Of a DNA stretch of 64,000 nt, positions 33,076-44,443 are shown one piece after another. The DNA is taken from positions 186,001 to 250,000 of the forward strand of contig CAVXXJ010000008.1 in assembly GCA_963765705.1 (NCBI GenBank). The letters run 5' to 3'. Each line of letters opens with the position of its first letter. Positions within the stretch are counted from its first letter, which is position 1. The notes below the pieces were generated by a model. The model searched no databases. It saw nothing but the letters and a program-made list of their open reading frames with translations, and was not told where the DNA came from. The position numbers and the translations under genes are program-made. This stretch comes from Gaiellasilicea sp963765705 (GTDB taxonomy: Bacteria > Actinomycetota > Thermoleophilia > Gaiellales > Gaiellaceae).

Positions 33076-33106
33076 TGAAAACGACAGGGACGGATGGAGT
33101 GTTCCC

Positions 33107-33112
33107 TAGAAT
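33107..33112 (+). promoter_or_regulatory. -10 element (TAGAAT) for ileS, leaderless
   Basis: TAGAAT ends 7 nt before the ileS ATG at 33120. No room exists for a T-box leader. Confidence 0.55.
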
Positions 33113-33119
33113 CGAGCGC

Positions 33120-36170
<3,051 letters not shown>

Positions 36171-36190
36171 CGGCGCCTTACCGGCCGTGT

Positions 36191-36240
36191 CCTGCCGTCA
36201 ACCGAACAACCGGGGACAGTCCCCGGCCGTACGCCTGACG
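36191..36240. repeat. 50-bp repeat with CCGGGGACAGTCCCCGG palindrome, copy 1
   Basis: Six mismatches over 50 bp with 36510-36559. The core is an 8-bp inverted repeat around one A. It lies 20 bp after the ileS stop. REP-like dispersed elements with this GGGGACAGTCCCC core are common in high-GC bacteria (from memory). Confidence 0.8.
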
Positions 36241-36299
36241 CACAGACATGGCCGAAAGGGCCACTTGCGCGTCGCACTGCGTCGGCGGACGATCGGGCA

Positions 36300-36557
36300 A
36301 TGGATCCCCGGTGGGAGGAGCTCCGGCTGGAGCTTGGGAGGCGGTTTGAGCTGCCGCTACGGGGTCTTCGCGAGCTGAACGAGCTGCGGGCGACGCTCGA
36401 CCGGATCGAGCGGGAGCTGGTGCTCGCTGCGCGGGACAACCTCTCGAGCTGGGCGGAGATCGGCGATGCGCTCGGGATCAGCCGGCAGGCAGCCCGAGCG
36501 CGCCACCGTCCTTCCGTCAACCGCGCAGCCGGGGACAGTCCCCGGCCGTTCGCGTGA
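36300..36557 (+). CDS. Small helix-turn-helix protein (85 residues) whose C terminus is encoded by a repeat
   Basis: Starts MDPRWEELRLELGRRF, has a helical N-terminal half (ELNELRATLDRIERELVLAARD) and an HTH segment SWAEIGDALGISRQAARARH (about 50-69). The last 16 residues are read from repeat copy 2, which supplies the stop codon. It is likely a DNA-binding protein. The degenerate GGCC-GAAAG-GGCC palindrome at 36250 lies about 44 bp before its ATG. There is no Shine-Dalgarno. Confidence 0.6.
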   Translation: MDPRWEELRLELGRRFELPLRGLRELNELRATLDRIERELVLAARDNLSSWAEIGDALGISRQAARARHRPSVNRAAGDSPRPFA

Positions 36558-36559
36558 CG
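36510..36559. repeat. 50-bp repeat with CCGGGGACAGTCCCCGG palindrome, copy 2
   Basis: Second copy, in the same orientation as copy 1. It overlaps the 3' end of the HTH gene and its stop codon, so it rewrote or capped that protein. Confidence 0.8.
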
Positions 36560-36623
36560 GATGGGCATGTCGGGATTGGCAGCAGGGCTGCGGGGTATTA
36601 CGCTCCCGACGAGGGAGGGCGCG

Positions 36624-36929
36624 ATGCACGCGTGCAGGCAATGTGGGGGATCGACCGGCGATGCGTATCGCTATTGCCCCTGGTGCGCCGCACCGCAGCG
36701 CGCGAAGCTCGTCGAGTTCTTCACCGGCACCGGTGCCGAGTCGGGCAAGGCGCTGCGCGTCTCGCGCTACACGGAAGAGGGTCACGTGCGCTTCAGCGTC
36801 TGGGACGAGAGCGGCGTCGCGGAGGCAGCCGTCTCGATCGACGAGCGGGAGGCGCAGCGGCTGGCGGCATTCCTCGGCCTGCGCGAGCGCGTGGGCTCCC
36901 TGCTCGACCGGCTACGCGCTCAGGTCTAG
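36624..36929 (+). CDS. Zinc-ribbon protein (101 residues)
   Basis: From ATG 36624 with GAGGGAGGG upstream. The N terminus has CRQCGG and CPWCAAP, a double CxxC zinc ribbon, followed by a small beta/alpha domain (ALRVSRYTEEGHVRFSVWDESG). An earlier in-frame ATG at 36561 lacks a ribosome-binding site. Function unknown. Its stop is 4 bp from the convergent ispH stop. Confidence 0.6.
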   Translation: MHACRQCGGSTGDAYRYCPWCAAPQRAKLVEFFTGTGAESGKALRVSRYTEEGHVRFSVWDESGVAEAAVSIDEREAQRLAAFLGLRERVGSLLDRLRAQV

Positions 36930-36933
36930 ACCG

Positions 36934-37890
36934 CTAACGCTGTGTCTCGGCGAGCGCGAGCTCCCGGCGCAGCTCGACGGGCAGGCGGAACGTGACGTCC
37001 TCGTTCACCATCCGGAAGGGCTCGATGCGCTCGATGCCTCGCGCCCGGAACCAGTCGCAGACCCGCGTCACGAGCTTCTCCGGCGCCGAGGCGCCCGACG
37101 TGACGCCGACGGTGGTGACGCCGTCGAGCCAGGCCACGTCGATCTCGGTCTCGTCGTCGATCAGGTAGGAGGCGACGCCGGCCGCGCGGGCGACGTCCAC
37201 GAGCCGGTTCGAGTTCGACGAGTTGCGCGACCCGATCACGAGCAGCAGGCCGACCTCCTCGAGCAGCTCCTTCACGGCCCACTGCCGGTTGGAGGTCGCG
37301 TAGCAGATGTCCTCCTTCTTGGGCGCATGGATCGCCGGGAAGCGGCGTCGGAGGACGCCGATGATCTCGGCGGTCTCGTCGACGGAGAGCGTCGTCTGCG
37401 TGATGTAGGCGAGCCGCGTGTCGGCTGGGAGGTCGAGCGCCTCCGCTTCGGCGACGTCCTGTACGAGCACTGTCGCTTCGGGCGCCTCGCCCATCGTGCC
37501 GACGACCTCCTCGTGGCCGGCATGGCCGATCAGGACGACGGTGTAGCCGTCCGCGGCATAGCGCCGCGCCTGGACGTGCACCTTCGTGACCAGCGGGCAG
37601 GTCGCGTCGATCACGTTGTGGCCGAGCTCGGCGGAGGCTGCGTTCACCGAGGGAGCGACGCCGTGCGCGGAGTAGACGATCGTCGAGCCGACCGGCGCCT
37701 CGGCCTCGGTGTCGACGAAGATCGCGCCGCGCGCCTCGAGGTCGCGAACGACGTGGATGTTGTGGACGATCTGTTTCCGCACGTAGACCGGCGGGCCGTA
37801 GTGCTCGAGCGCGAGCTCCACGGTCTCGACGGCGCGCTCGACTCCGGCGCAATAGCCGCGGGGGGAAGCGAGGAGAACGCGCTCGACCAT
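36934..37890 (-). CDS. ispH: 4-hydroxy-3-methylbut-2-enyl diphosphate reductase
   Basis: 318 residues: the last step of the MEP isoprenoid pathway. The three cluster Cys are in RGYCAGVERAV (C13), IDATCPLVTKVH and DICYATSNRQ. The conserved YSAHGV, HEEVVGT and SGASAPE motifs bind substrate. The ATG at 37890 is set by TACGAT 7 nt upstream; upstream codons are not family-like. It indicates non-mevalonate isoprenoid synthesis. Confidence 0.94.
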   Translation of the reverse strand: MVERVLLASPRGYCAGVERAVETVELALEHYGPPVYVRKQIVHNIHVVRDLEARGAIFVDTEAEAPVGSTIVYSAHGVAPSVNAASAELGHNVIDATCPLVTKVHVQARRYAADGYTVVLIGHAGHEEVVGTMGEAPEATVLVQDVAEAEALDLPADTRLAYITQTTLSVDETAEIIGVLRRRFPAIHAPKKEDICYATSNRQWAVKELLEEVGLLLVIGSRNSSNSNRLVDVARAAGVASYLIDDETEIDVAWLDGVTTVGVTSGASAPEKLVTRVCDWFRARGIERIEPFRMVNEDVTFRLPVELRRELALAETQR

Positions 37891-37897
37891 CCCGATG

Positions 37898-37903
37898 ATC
37901 GTA
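37898..37903 (-). promoter_or_regulatory. -10 element (TACGAT) for ispH, leaderless
   Basis: TACGAT on the minus strand is 7 nt from the ATG at 37890. Confidence 0.5.
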
Positions 37904-38063
37904 GCCTCGACCATGGCCTGGTGTCCCAAGCCGGTGACCGGGCACGGAGAGGCCCTGCCGCTCCGGGGGGGTCGTCGCGACAGGGCCTTCCGAATGCTCC
38001 CCGCAGTGAGCGGTTCGCATCGCCCAGTGACATTGACGCTATTACTCGCCCCAGCGGGTTCCA
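37904..38063. other. Intergenic region between ispH and the sensor kinase
   Basis: About 160 bp with no convincing ORF. GGCCCTG (37951-37957) can pair with CAGGGCC (37981-37987) around a 23-nt G-rich loop. The region then becomes less GC-rich (GTGACATTGACGCTATTACTC) before the palindrome at 38064. Confidence 0.4.
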
Positions 38064-38081
38064 ATAGGCCAGACGGCCCAT
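38064..38081. promoter_or_regulatory. GGCC palindrome, site 2 (ATAGGCCAGACGGCCCAT)
   Basis: Matches sites 1 and 3 outside the central bases. Its centre is 45.5 bp before the GTG at 38118, the same distance as site 1. A TATCAT -10-like hexamer lies at 38101-38106. Confidence 0.55.
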
Positions 38082-38117
38082 CTTTGAAAGCCGGACTCTT
38101 TATCATCTGTGCCCCCC

Positions 38118-41100
38118 GTGAATGCAGAAGCCCAGGCGGTGCTATTCAACGCGGTGCCGCTGCTCGTCGTCGCGGCGCTCTACTTCGTCGTGGCCGTGGC
38201 GCGGCTCCGCGCACTCGGGCGCCTGCAAGCCGTCGGGGCCGGCGCCGCCGGGCTGGCCGCCCTGATTGCGGGGGCGGCGATCCTCGTCACGGGGGAGCCG
38301 CTCGCAGGCCAGGCGCTGATCTCGCTGCCGGCGATCCTGCTCGCCGCGGTCCCGGCCGTCCTGGCGATGCGCGGCGCAACCACGGCCGCTTCGGCGCCAC
38401 TCGCGGAGCGAGCGAGCGTCGGAGCGGGGCCGCTCGCACAGCGGCTGCTCGACGTCGACGGCGAGGAAGGGATCGCTCGTGTGCTCCTCGATGAGCTCGC
38501 GGAGGTCTTCGAGCTCGACATCGCGAACCTGGCGCTGGTCGAGGACGGCGCTCGACGCGCGCGCATCGTGGCGGCGCGGGACGCACGTCGCGACAACGAT
38601 CGCCTGATCGGCCAGGCGCTCGACCTCGAGACCGAACCATCCGGCATCAGCACCGTGACGCGCGAAGGGACGGCCTTTGCGGTCTTCGATGCGGAGAGCT
38701 CGCCGATCGTCAACCAGCGCCTGAACCAGCTCGCGCGTGTGAAGAGCTGCGCCTTCGTCCCGATGCTCGCCGCCGGGGAGGTGGTAGGCGTCGTCTTCGC
38801 GGGCGTTCGCAGTCCGCGCCTGTTCGCGGACGACGAGCTGGCGCGGATGCAGGCGCTCGCGGCGGAGGCGGGCCTCGCACTCGCGCGCACGCGGGCTTCC
38901 GTCAGCCTCGCCGAGGCGTTGGAGCGCGAGCGGCTGATCGCCCACATCTCCCGGGCGGTGCGGTCGCTGCGCGACCTCGACGAGCTCCTGCGCGTCGCGG
39001 TCGAGGAGACGGCGAAGGGAATCCGCGCCGATCGCTGCTTCATCCGCCTCGGCGAGCCCGGCGAGCCGGCGCCACTCGCCGCGCAATGGGTCGCGGCGGG
39101 CGTCGCGCCCCTGGCTGACCTGACGTCGCTGCCGGTCGTGAACCTCGCGGCCCGAGAGCAGCGAACGCTGGTCGTCGGGGACATCCTGCATGCGCCGGAG
39201 CTGACCGACACGACCCTGGGGCACGTGCGCGAGCTGGCCGAGATCGGGTCGCGCGGAGTCCTCGCGGTCCCGATCGTCTCGTTCGGAGTCCTGACGGGCG
39301 TGCTCGCGCTGCACCGCTCCGAGCCGACCACGTGGCTTCCCGCCGAGGTCTCGCTCGCAGAGGCGATCGCACACGAGACGGCGATCGCGATCGACACGAG
39401 CCGGCTCCTGCGCGAGAGCACGCGCCAGGCCCAGGTCGAGCGGGGGTTCTACCGGATCGCGGCCGTCCTCAGCGAGCCGCTTTCGGCCGGTGCTACTCAC
39501 GACGCGGTCGCTCAGGCAGCTGCAGAGGCGCTCGGCGGCGATTCGGCGGCAGTGCTGCGGGCCGTTCGGGACAAGCTCGAGCTCGCCGGCTCGTATGAGC
39601 TCGCCGCAGGGCTCGCCGCCTACCTTCAAGAGGATGCGGGCGCGCTGATGGCCTGCGCCCGCGCCGGCAAGCTGCTCGCATCGCACCGGTTGGCCGACGA
39701 CGGTCGCTTCGGCGAGGGGCTCGCCGGTGCGGCGGCTGCAGCCGGCAGGCGCTCGCTCCTGGCCGTTCCCTTGCTCGAGTCGTCGGGCCATGGCGTCGGG
39801 CTCGTGCTCGTCTTCTACGAGGCCGAGGAAGTGTTCGACGACGAGCAGCTCGTGCTGGCCGAACGGGTCGCCGGCGCGGCGCGCGGCGCACTGGAGCGAA
39901 GCGAGCTGTACGAGCGGGAGCGTCGCTCCCGCTCGCTCGCGCAACGGCTGGCACGGACCGGCCGCGAGCTCGCCGGCGAGCTCGACCCCGACAACGTGCT
40001 CGACCAGGCCGTCCGTCACGCCGTGCAGCTCTTGGGCGTCGAGGGCGCTTCGGCTCGCATGCTCGAGAACGACGAGGTCGTCGTGCGGGCCGCGATCGGC
40101 GCGGGCGAGGACGCCGCGATCGGCACGCGCGCCCCGTCGACCGGCTTCCTGGTCGGCGACATCGTCCAGACCCGCTCGACACGCGCGGTCGCGGATGTCC
40201 GGACCGACCCCCGCCTCGGTGAGGCCGACTCGATGCTCGCGGCGGGCTACCTGGCGTTTCTCGGCGTGCCGATGATCGGCCCGGAGGAATCGGTCCAGGG
40301 GATCTTGGCCGTCTACGACGGACGAACGCGTGAGTGGCTCGAGGAGGAAATCGAGGCGCTGCACGCGCTCGGTGCCAGCGCGGCCGCCGCGCGCGCGAAC
40401 GCCGAGCTCTACCAGGACGTGAGCCACGAGCAGCAGCGGAGCGAGGCGATCCTGGCGAACGTCGCCGACGGGATCGTGGCCGTCGACCGCGAGGGCAAGG
40501 TCGTGCTCTGGAACCCCGCGGCCGAGCGCGTCACGGGCGTGCCGCAGGCCGACGCCCTCGGACGGACGCCGATGCAGGCTCTCGGCCGGCCGCTCGAGGC
40601 GGGAGAAGGGATCCTCGGCGGCAGCCGGCTCGTTCCGATCCGTCGCGGCGGCGAGGAGGTCTGGCTTTCGCTCAGCGAGGCCGTGATGACCGACCCCGCG
40701 GGGGCGGTGGCCGGGCGCATCTACGCCTTCCGCGACATCTCCGCGGAGCGCAGCGTCGAGCAGATGAAGTCGGACTTCGTCTCGACCGTCTCGCACGAGC
40801 TGCGCACGCCGCTGACCTCGATCTACGGCTTCGCCGAGACGCTGCTGCGCCAGGACGTGCTCTTCGGCGAGGAGGAACGTGCGACCTTCCTGCGCTACAT
40901 CGCCTCCGAGTCCGAGCGGTTGACCGCGATCGTCGACCGCCTCCTCTCCGTCGCCCAGCTCGACACGGGCGACATGGCCGTGCAGCTCGCCGACACCGAC
41001 GTCGGCGCCGTTGTCAGCCAGGCGGTGCGCACGCTCGAGGCGGCAGACGGGCCGGACGGTCACCGGATCGTCGTCGCGCTCTCCGACGAGCCGCTCGCGG

Positions 41101-41459
41101 CCGCGGCCGACGGGGATAAGCTCGGCCAGGTGCTCGCGCACCTGCTCGACAACGCGGTTCGTTACTCGCCCGCCGGCGGTACCGTCACCGTCGCCGCTCG
41201 CCGCCGCGACGACGCCGTCGAGGTCAGCGTCGAGGACGAGGGGATCGGGATCCCCCACGCGGAGCAGGAGCGGATCTTTCGCAAGTTCTACCGCGGCGAC
41301 GCGGCGGCCGGCGCGGTCGGGGCAGGTGCGACCGGCCTCGGCCTGTTCCTCGCCGAGGGTCTCGTCACGGCGATGGGCGGCCGGATCTGGGTCGACTCGG
41401 ACGAGGGTCGCGGCTCGACGTTCGTGCTCGAGCTCCGCGCCGCGGAGAGTGAGACATGA
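38118..41459 (+). CDS. Multi-GAF/PAS sensor histidine kinase
   Basis: 1113 residues from the GTG at 38118; a GTG at 38109 is also possible. The N terminus has three hydrophobic stretches (VPLLVVAALYFVVAV and on) that form a membrane anchor. Several GAF-type domains follow (about 105-260, 275-430, 440-590 and 610-740), then a PAS domain (AILANVADGIVAVDREGKVVLWNPAAERVTG), the phospho-His in SHELRTPLTSIYGFAE (about 893) and the HATPase with LLDNAVRYSP, DEGIGIP and GATGLGLFLAEGL. It is probably a cytoplasm-facing sensor of several small ligands or redox states. It overlaps the response regulator gene by ATGA. The GGCC palindrome lies upstream. Confidence 0.88.
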   Translation: MNAEAQAVLFNAVPLLVVAALYFVVAVARLRALGRLQAVGAGAAGLAALIAGAAILVTGEPLAGQALISLPAILLAAVPAVLAMRGATTAASAPLAERASVGAGPLAQRLLDVDGEEGIARVLLDELAEVFELDIANLALVEDGARRARIVAARDARRDNDRLIGQALDLETEPSGISTVTREGTAFAVFDAESSPIVNQRLNQLARVKSCAFVPMLAAGEVVGVVFAGVRSPRLFADDELARMQALAAEAGLALARTRASVSLAEALERERLIAHISRAVRSLRDLDELLRVAVEETAKGIRADRCFIRLGEPGEPAPLAAQWVAAGVAPLADLTSLPVVNLAAREQRTLVVGDILHAPELTDTTLGHVRELAEIGSRGVLAVPIVSFGVLTGVLALHRSEPTTWLPAEVSLAEAIAHETAIAIDTSRLLRESTRQAQVERGFYRIAAVLSEPLSAGATHDAVAQAAAEALGGDSAAVLRAVRDKLELAGSYELAAGLAAYLQEDAGALMACARAGKLLASHRLADDGRFGEGLAGAAAAAGRRSLLAVPLLESSGHGVGLVLVFYEAEEVFDDEQLVLAERVAGAARGALERSELYERERRSRSLAQRLARTGRELAGELDPDNVLDQAVRHAVQLLGVEGASARMLENDEVVVRAAIGAGEDAAIGTRAPSTGFLVGDIVQTRSTRAVADVRTDPRLGEADSMLAAGYLAFLGVPMIGPEESVQGILAVYDGRTREWLEEEIEALHALGASAAAARANAELYQDVSHEQQRSEAILANVADGIVAVDREGKVVLWNPAAERVTGVPQADALGRTPMQALGRPLEAGEGILGGSRLVPIRRGGEEVWLSLSEAVMTDPAGAVAGRIYAFRDISAERSVEQMKSDFVSTVSHELRTPLTSIYGFAETLLRQDVLFGEEERATFLRYIASESERLTAIVDRLLSVAQLDTGDMAVQLADTDVGAVVSQAVRTLEAADGPDGHRIVVALSDEPLAAAADGDKLGQVLAHLLDNAVRYSPAGGTVTVAARRRDDAVEVSVEDEGIGIPHAEQERIFRKFYRGDAAAGAVGAGATGLGLFLAEGLVTAMGGRIWVDSDEGRGSTFVLELRAAESET

Positions 41460-41926
41460 CGCATTCGGGTACACCGTCGGGCGGGTCCATGACGAGGGTT
41501 TTGGTAATCGATGACGAGGCGCCGATCCGGCTGCTCTGCCGGGTGAATCTCGAGGCCGAAGGCATGTCCGTGCTCGAGGCGAGCGACGGGCCTTCGGGGC
41601 TCGCGGCCGCTGCATCCGAAACGCCCGACGTGATCCTGCTCGACGTGATGATGCCCGGCCTGGACGGCTGGGGTGTGGCCGAGGCTCTGCTCGAGAGCGA
41701 GCAGACCGCGGAGATCCCGATCATCTTCCTGACCGCGCGGGCGGAGTTCCGCGACCGGGCGCGAGGGCTCGACATCGGCGGCGTCGACTACATCACGAAG
41801 CCGTTCAACCCCGTCGAGCTGGCGCCGCTCGTGCGGGCGCTGCTCCACCGGCTCGAGCGCGGCGAGCGGGACGAGCTCCGGAGCGAGAAGCTCGCCGAGC
41901 TCCGCGCGTTGATGGCCGAAATCTGA
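41456..41926 (+). CDS. Single-domain response regulator
   Basis: 156 residues from ATG 41456, which overlaps the kinase stop; ATG 41489 is a second start, nearer the domain (MTRVLVIDDEAPIRLL). The receiver has the acidic pair DD at 19-20, phospho-Asp D63 in LLDVMMPGLDG, Thr in FLTARAE and Lys in YITKPF. The short C-terminal helix has no DNA-binding domain, so output is by protein contact or transfer. Cognate partner of the kinase. Confidence 0.9.
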   Translation: MTHSGTPSGGSMTRVLVIDDEAPIRLLCRVNLEAEGMSVLEASDGPSGLAAAASETPDVILLDVMMPGLDGWGVAEALLESEQTAEIPIIFLTARAEFRDRARGLDIGGVDYITKPFNPVELAPLVRALLHRLERGERDELRSEKLAELRALMAEI

Positions 41927-41929
41927 GCT

Positions 41930-42403
41930 TTACCCGGCGAAGTCGGCGGTGACGACGGTCGCGCCGGTGTAGCCGAGGAACTCGCCCGTGCGGGAGCCGA
42001 TGCCGATCCGCTTCCAGGCGGGACGGAGCAGGTTGGCACGGTGACCCGGGCTCGCGAGCCAGCTGCTGACGATAGAGCGGGCCGTCGCCTTCCTCCCGAT
42101 CCCCCAGGCGAGGTTCTCGCCGAAGAGCGGGCCGCGGGCGCCGTAGCTCGCCAGGCGGGGGCCGAGCGCGCCGTGGGTGAAGACGTCACGGCGGAGCATC
42201 AGCGTCGAATAGTCCTGGGCCGCGCGGACGAGCGTCGTGTCGACCTGGAGCGGCCGCAGGTCATGAGCGGCGCGGACGTCGTTGACGGTCTCGAGCAGCG
42301 TGCGCTCTTTCGGGCTCAGCGAGGCGGCCTGCGCGGCGGGAATGACCCCGAGTGCAGCCAAAAACGTGCACAAACCGATACGAATATGTTTCGAAAAAAG
42401 CAT
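41930..42403 (-). CDS. Secreted CAP/SCP-domain protein (YkwD-like)
   Basis: 157 residues with a signal peptide (MLFSKHIRIGLCTFLAALGVIPAAQA) and a CAP domain: TLLETVNDVRAAHDLRPLQVDTTLVRAAQDYSTLM, FTHGALG, GENLAWG, SWLASPGHRANLL. These residues match the family pocket (His, Glu, His). Bacterial CAP proteins are extracellular with unclear activity. The first ~12 codons are unusually AT-rich. It is convergent with the response regulator. Confidence 0.88.
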   Translation of the reverse strand: MLFSKHIRIGLCTFLAALGVIPAAQAASLSPKERTLLETVNDVRAAHDLRPLQVDTTLVRAAQDYSTLMLRRDVFTHGALGPRLASYGARGPLFGENLAWGIGRKATARSIVSSWLASPGHRANLLRPAWKRIGIGSRTGEFLGYTGATVVTADFAG

Positions 42404-42487
42404 AAGTGGGCAGGATGCGGAAGGTATCGGACGGTGTCATCCCTCGTTCGGGGGATTCCGCAAACCTCCTACCGGTTTTTTCCGCTC
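42404..42487 (-). other. Structured leader region of the CAP gene
   Basis: On the minus strand GCGGAA pairs with TTCCGC around an inner UCCC...GGGA hairpin (loop CCGAACGA) and a CACCGUCCGAUACC segment. No Shine-Dalgarno is near the ATG. I could not match it to a known riboswitch class. It is a candidate cis-acting RNA or a transcribed repeat. Confidence 0.35.
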
Positions 42488-43435
42488 TTAGCGGGCAGTT
42501 TGTGCGAGCAGGATCGCGGCGAGGACGATCCCGCCGCCGACCAGCTGCGGTGCTCCGAACGTCTCGTCGAGCCAGAGGAAGGCGACGCCGCTGGCCGCGA
42601 CCGGCTCCAGCATCGCGACGATGCCGACGCGCGTCGCCGAGACGTGGCGTAGCGCAGCTGCGACGAGCAGGAAGGTCACCATCGTGCCGGCGACGACCAC
42701 GTAGAGCATCAGCAGCCACACGGGCAGCGCGAACCGCTCGAGGTGCCCCAGCAGCGAAACGCTGTCGTCGACCCGGCCAGCCGGAAAGCGCCAGACCGGC
42801 TGCACGGCCGCCCAGAACAGCGCCGCGAAGAGAAAGCCGTAGCAGGTGAGCGACGCCGGGTCACGGCGCTTCACGCCACGCTCCGCCATCAGCACGTAGA
42901 CCGCGTACGCGACCGCGGCGCCGAGAGCTGCGATGACGCCGAGCCCGTCGAGCGAGATGCCGCTCCACACCTGGACGACGAGCGAGAGCCCGGCGAGAGC
43001 CAGCACGAGCGCCGCCCAGATCCGGCGGCGGACCGGCTCCTTGAAGACGGCCCACGCCCAGATCGCGATCAGGATCGGACCGATGTACTCGATCAGCAGC
43101 GCGATCCCGATCGGGAGCCGGCTGATCGAGACGAAGTACAGCCACTGGACGAACGCGACGCCGGCGATCCCGAAGACGACCAGGTACGGGAGCTCGCGCC
43201 TGGTCAGCCGCAGGCTGTCGCGGCGTGCGAACGCGAGCAGGATCGCGAAGCCGAGGAACGCCCCGGTGGCACGGACCTGCGTCAGCTCGAGCGACGAGAT
43301 CCCGGACTGGAGCACGACCTTCGAGACGGTGCCGTTGAGGGCGAACAGCAACGCGGCCGTGATCACCATCGCGTACCCGATCGCCGGGCGGCGCTCGCGC
43401 CCCGGCTCGCCGGGGATGTACGCGACGTCGGCCAT
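42488..43435 (-). CDS. EamA/DMT-family drug or metabolite exporter
   Basis: 315 residues with ten predicted helices in two EamA repeats: AIGYAMVITAALLFALNGTVSKVVL and the second starting near DGLGVIAALGAAVAYAVYVLMAERGV. ALRHVSATRVGIVAMLEPVAASGVAFLWLDETF is the typical end of repeat 2. Substrate unknown (amino acid, nucleotide or drug efflux). ATG 43435 has TAGGTT 9 nt upstream. It is divergent from the ABC importer. Confidence 0.85.
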   Translation of the reverse strand: MADVAYIPGEPGRERRPAIGYAMVITAALLFALNGTVSKVVLQSGISSLELTQVRATGAFLGFAILLAFARRDSLRLTRRELPYLVVFGIAGVAFVQWLYFVSISRLPIGIALLIEYIGPILIAIWAWAVFKEPVRRRIWAALVLALAGLSLVVQVWSGISLDGLGVIAALGAAVAYAVYVLMAERGVKRRDPASLTCYGFLFAALFWAAVQPVWRFPAGRVDDSVSLLGHLERFALPVWLLMLYVVVAGTMVTFLLVAAALRHVSATRVGIVAMLEPVAASGVAFLWLDETFGAPQLVGGGIVLAAILLAQTAR

Positions 43436-43458
43436 TCGTTGACGAACCTACCAGCGAC

Positions 43459-43464
43459 TAGTCT
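43459..43464 (+). promoter_or_regulatory. -10 element (TAGTCT) for the ABC importer operon, leaderless
   Basis: TAGTCT ends 7 nt before the GTG at 43472. Confidence 0.5.
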
Positions 43465-43471
43465 CTTCTCG

Positions 43472-44443
43472 GTGAGGGCTCCGCGTCAGGCGGTCGAGAT
43501 CGTCTTCGACCACGCGACCAAGCGGTACTCCGGCCGCCCAGCTCCCGCGGTCGACGACCTGTCGTTGTCGATCCCCGCCGGCGAGATCTGCTGTCTCGTC
43601 GGACCCTCGGGCGGCGGCAAGACGACGGCGATGAAGCTCGTCAACCGGCTCGTCGAGCTCACCTCGGGCGACGTCCGCGTCGACGGGCGCAGCGTCACCT
43701 CGCTGGACCAGACCGAGCTGCGACGCGGAATCGGCTACGTGATCCAGCAGGTCGGGCTCTTCCCGCACATGACCGTGGCGGCGAACGTCGCGACCGTCCC
43801 GCGCCTGCTCGGCTGGTCGAAAGCGGACACCCTCGCGCGCGTGGACGAGCTCCTCGATCTCGTCGACCTGCCGGCGCGCGACTACCGCGCCCGCTACGCC
43901 TCGCAGCTCTCCGGCGGCGAGCGCCAGCGCGTCGGGCTCGCGCGCGCCCTCGCGGCCGACCCGCCCGTGATGCTGATGGACGAGCCGTTCGGCGCGCTCG
44001 ACCCGATCACGCGCACGCGCCTGCAGCGGGAGCTGCTACGGATCCAGCGCGAGGTGCGCAAGACGATCATCTTCGTAACGCACGACATCGATGAGGCGAT
44101 CCTGATCGGCGACCGGGTCGCGATCCTGCGCGAAGGCGGCGTGCTCGCGCAGTACGACACGCCTGACGAGCTTCTGGCCAGGCCGGCGGACGACTTCGTC
44201 GCAAGCTTCGTGGGTACCGACCGCGGGCTCAAGCGACTCTCGTTGCGGCGGCTGTCGGACGTCGAGCTCGACCCGCTCACGAACGGCGGCGGCCCCGTCC
44301 TGGACCTCTCGACGACCCTGCGCGACGCGGTCTCGACGATGATCGCCGAAGGAGCGACCTCGGCCGTCGTCGGCTCGAACGGGGAGCCGGTCGGGGTGAT
44401 CTCCCTCGAACGCATCACCCAGGTGCTCGCGGGCGACGCATGA
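43472..44443 (+). CDS. ABC transporter ATP-binding protein, glycine betaine/carnitine/choline (OpuC/ProV) type
   Basis: 323 residues from GTG 43472. Walker A GPSGGGKTT, Q loop IQQVGLFPHMTV, signature LSGGERQRVGLA, Walker B VMLMDEPFGALD and the H-loop THDIDEA are all intact. A C-terminal CBS-like segment (about 230-323, ending VGVISLERITQVL) is the usual sensor of ionic strength or nucleotide in OpuCA. It energises the two permeases downstream. Coupled to the next gene by an ATGA overlap. Confidence 0.9.
   Translation: MRAPRQAVEIVFDHATKRYSGRPAPAVDDLSLSIPAGEICCLVGPSGGGKTTAMKLVNRLVELTSGDVRVDGRSVTSLDQTELRRGIGYVIQQVGLFPHMTVAANVATVPRLLGWSKADTLARVDELLDLVDLPARDYRARYASQLSGGERQRVGLARALAADPPVMLMDEPFGALDPITRTRLQRELLRIQREVRKTIIFVTHDIDEAILIGDRVAILREGGVLAQYDTPDELLARPADDFVASFVGTDRGLKRLSLRRLSDVELDPLTNGGGPVLDLSTTLRDAVSTMIAEGATSAVVGSNGEPVGVISLERITQVLAGDA

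Noticed and set aside
33005..33119. T-box or other riboswitch ahead of ileS
   Set aside because: The gap to trxA is about 115 bp, occupied by the trxA leader and promoters, and a leaderless -10 sits 7 nt before the ileS start. No T-box sequence is seen.
36248..36264. ATGGCCGAAAGGGCCAC as a fourth full palindrome site
   Set aside because: The half-sites are offset and the AT flanks differ from the three strict copies; mentioned only as degenerate.
42404..42487. c-di-AMP (ydaO-type) riboswitch before the CAP gene
   Set aside because: The length is too short and the conserved ydaO core sequences are absent, so only an unclassified structured leader is listed.
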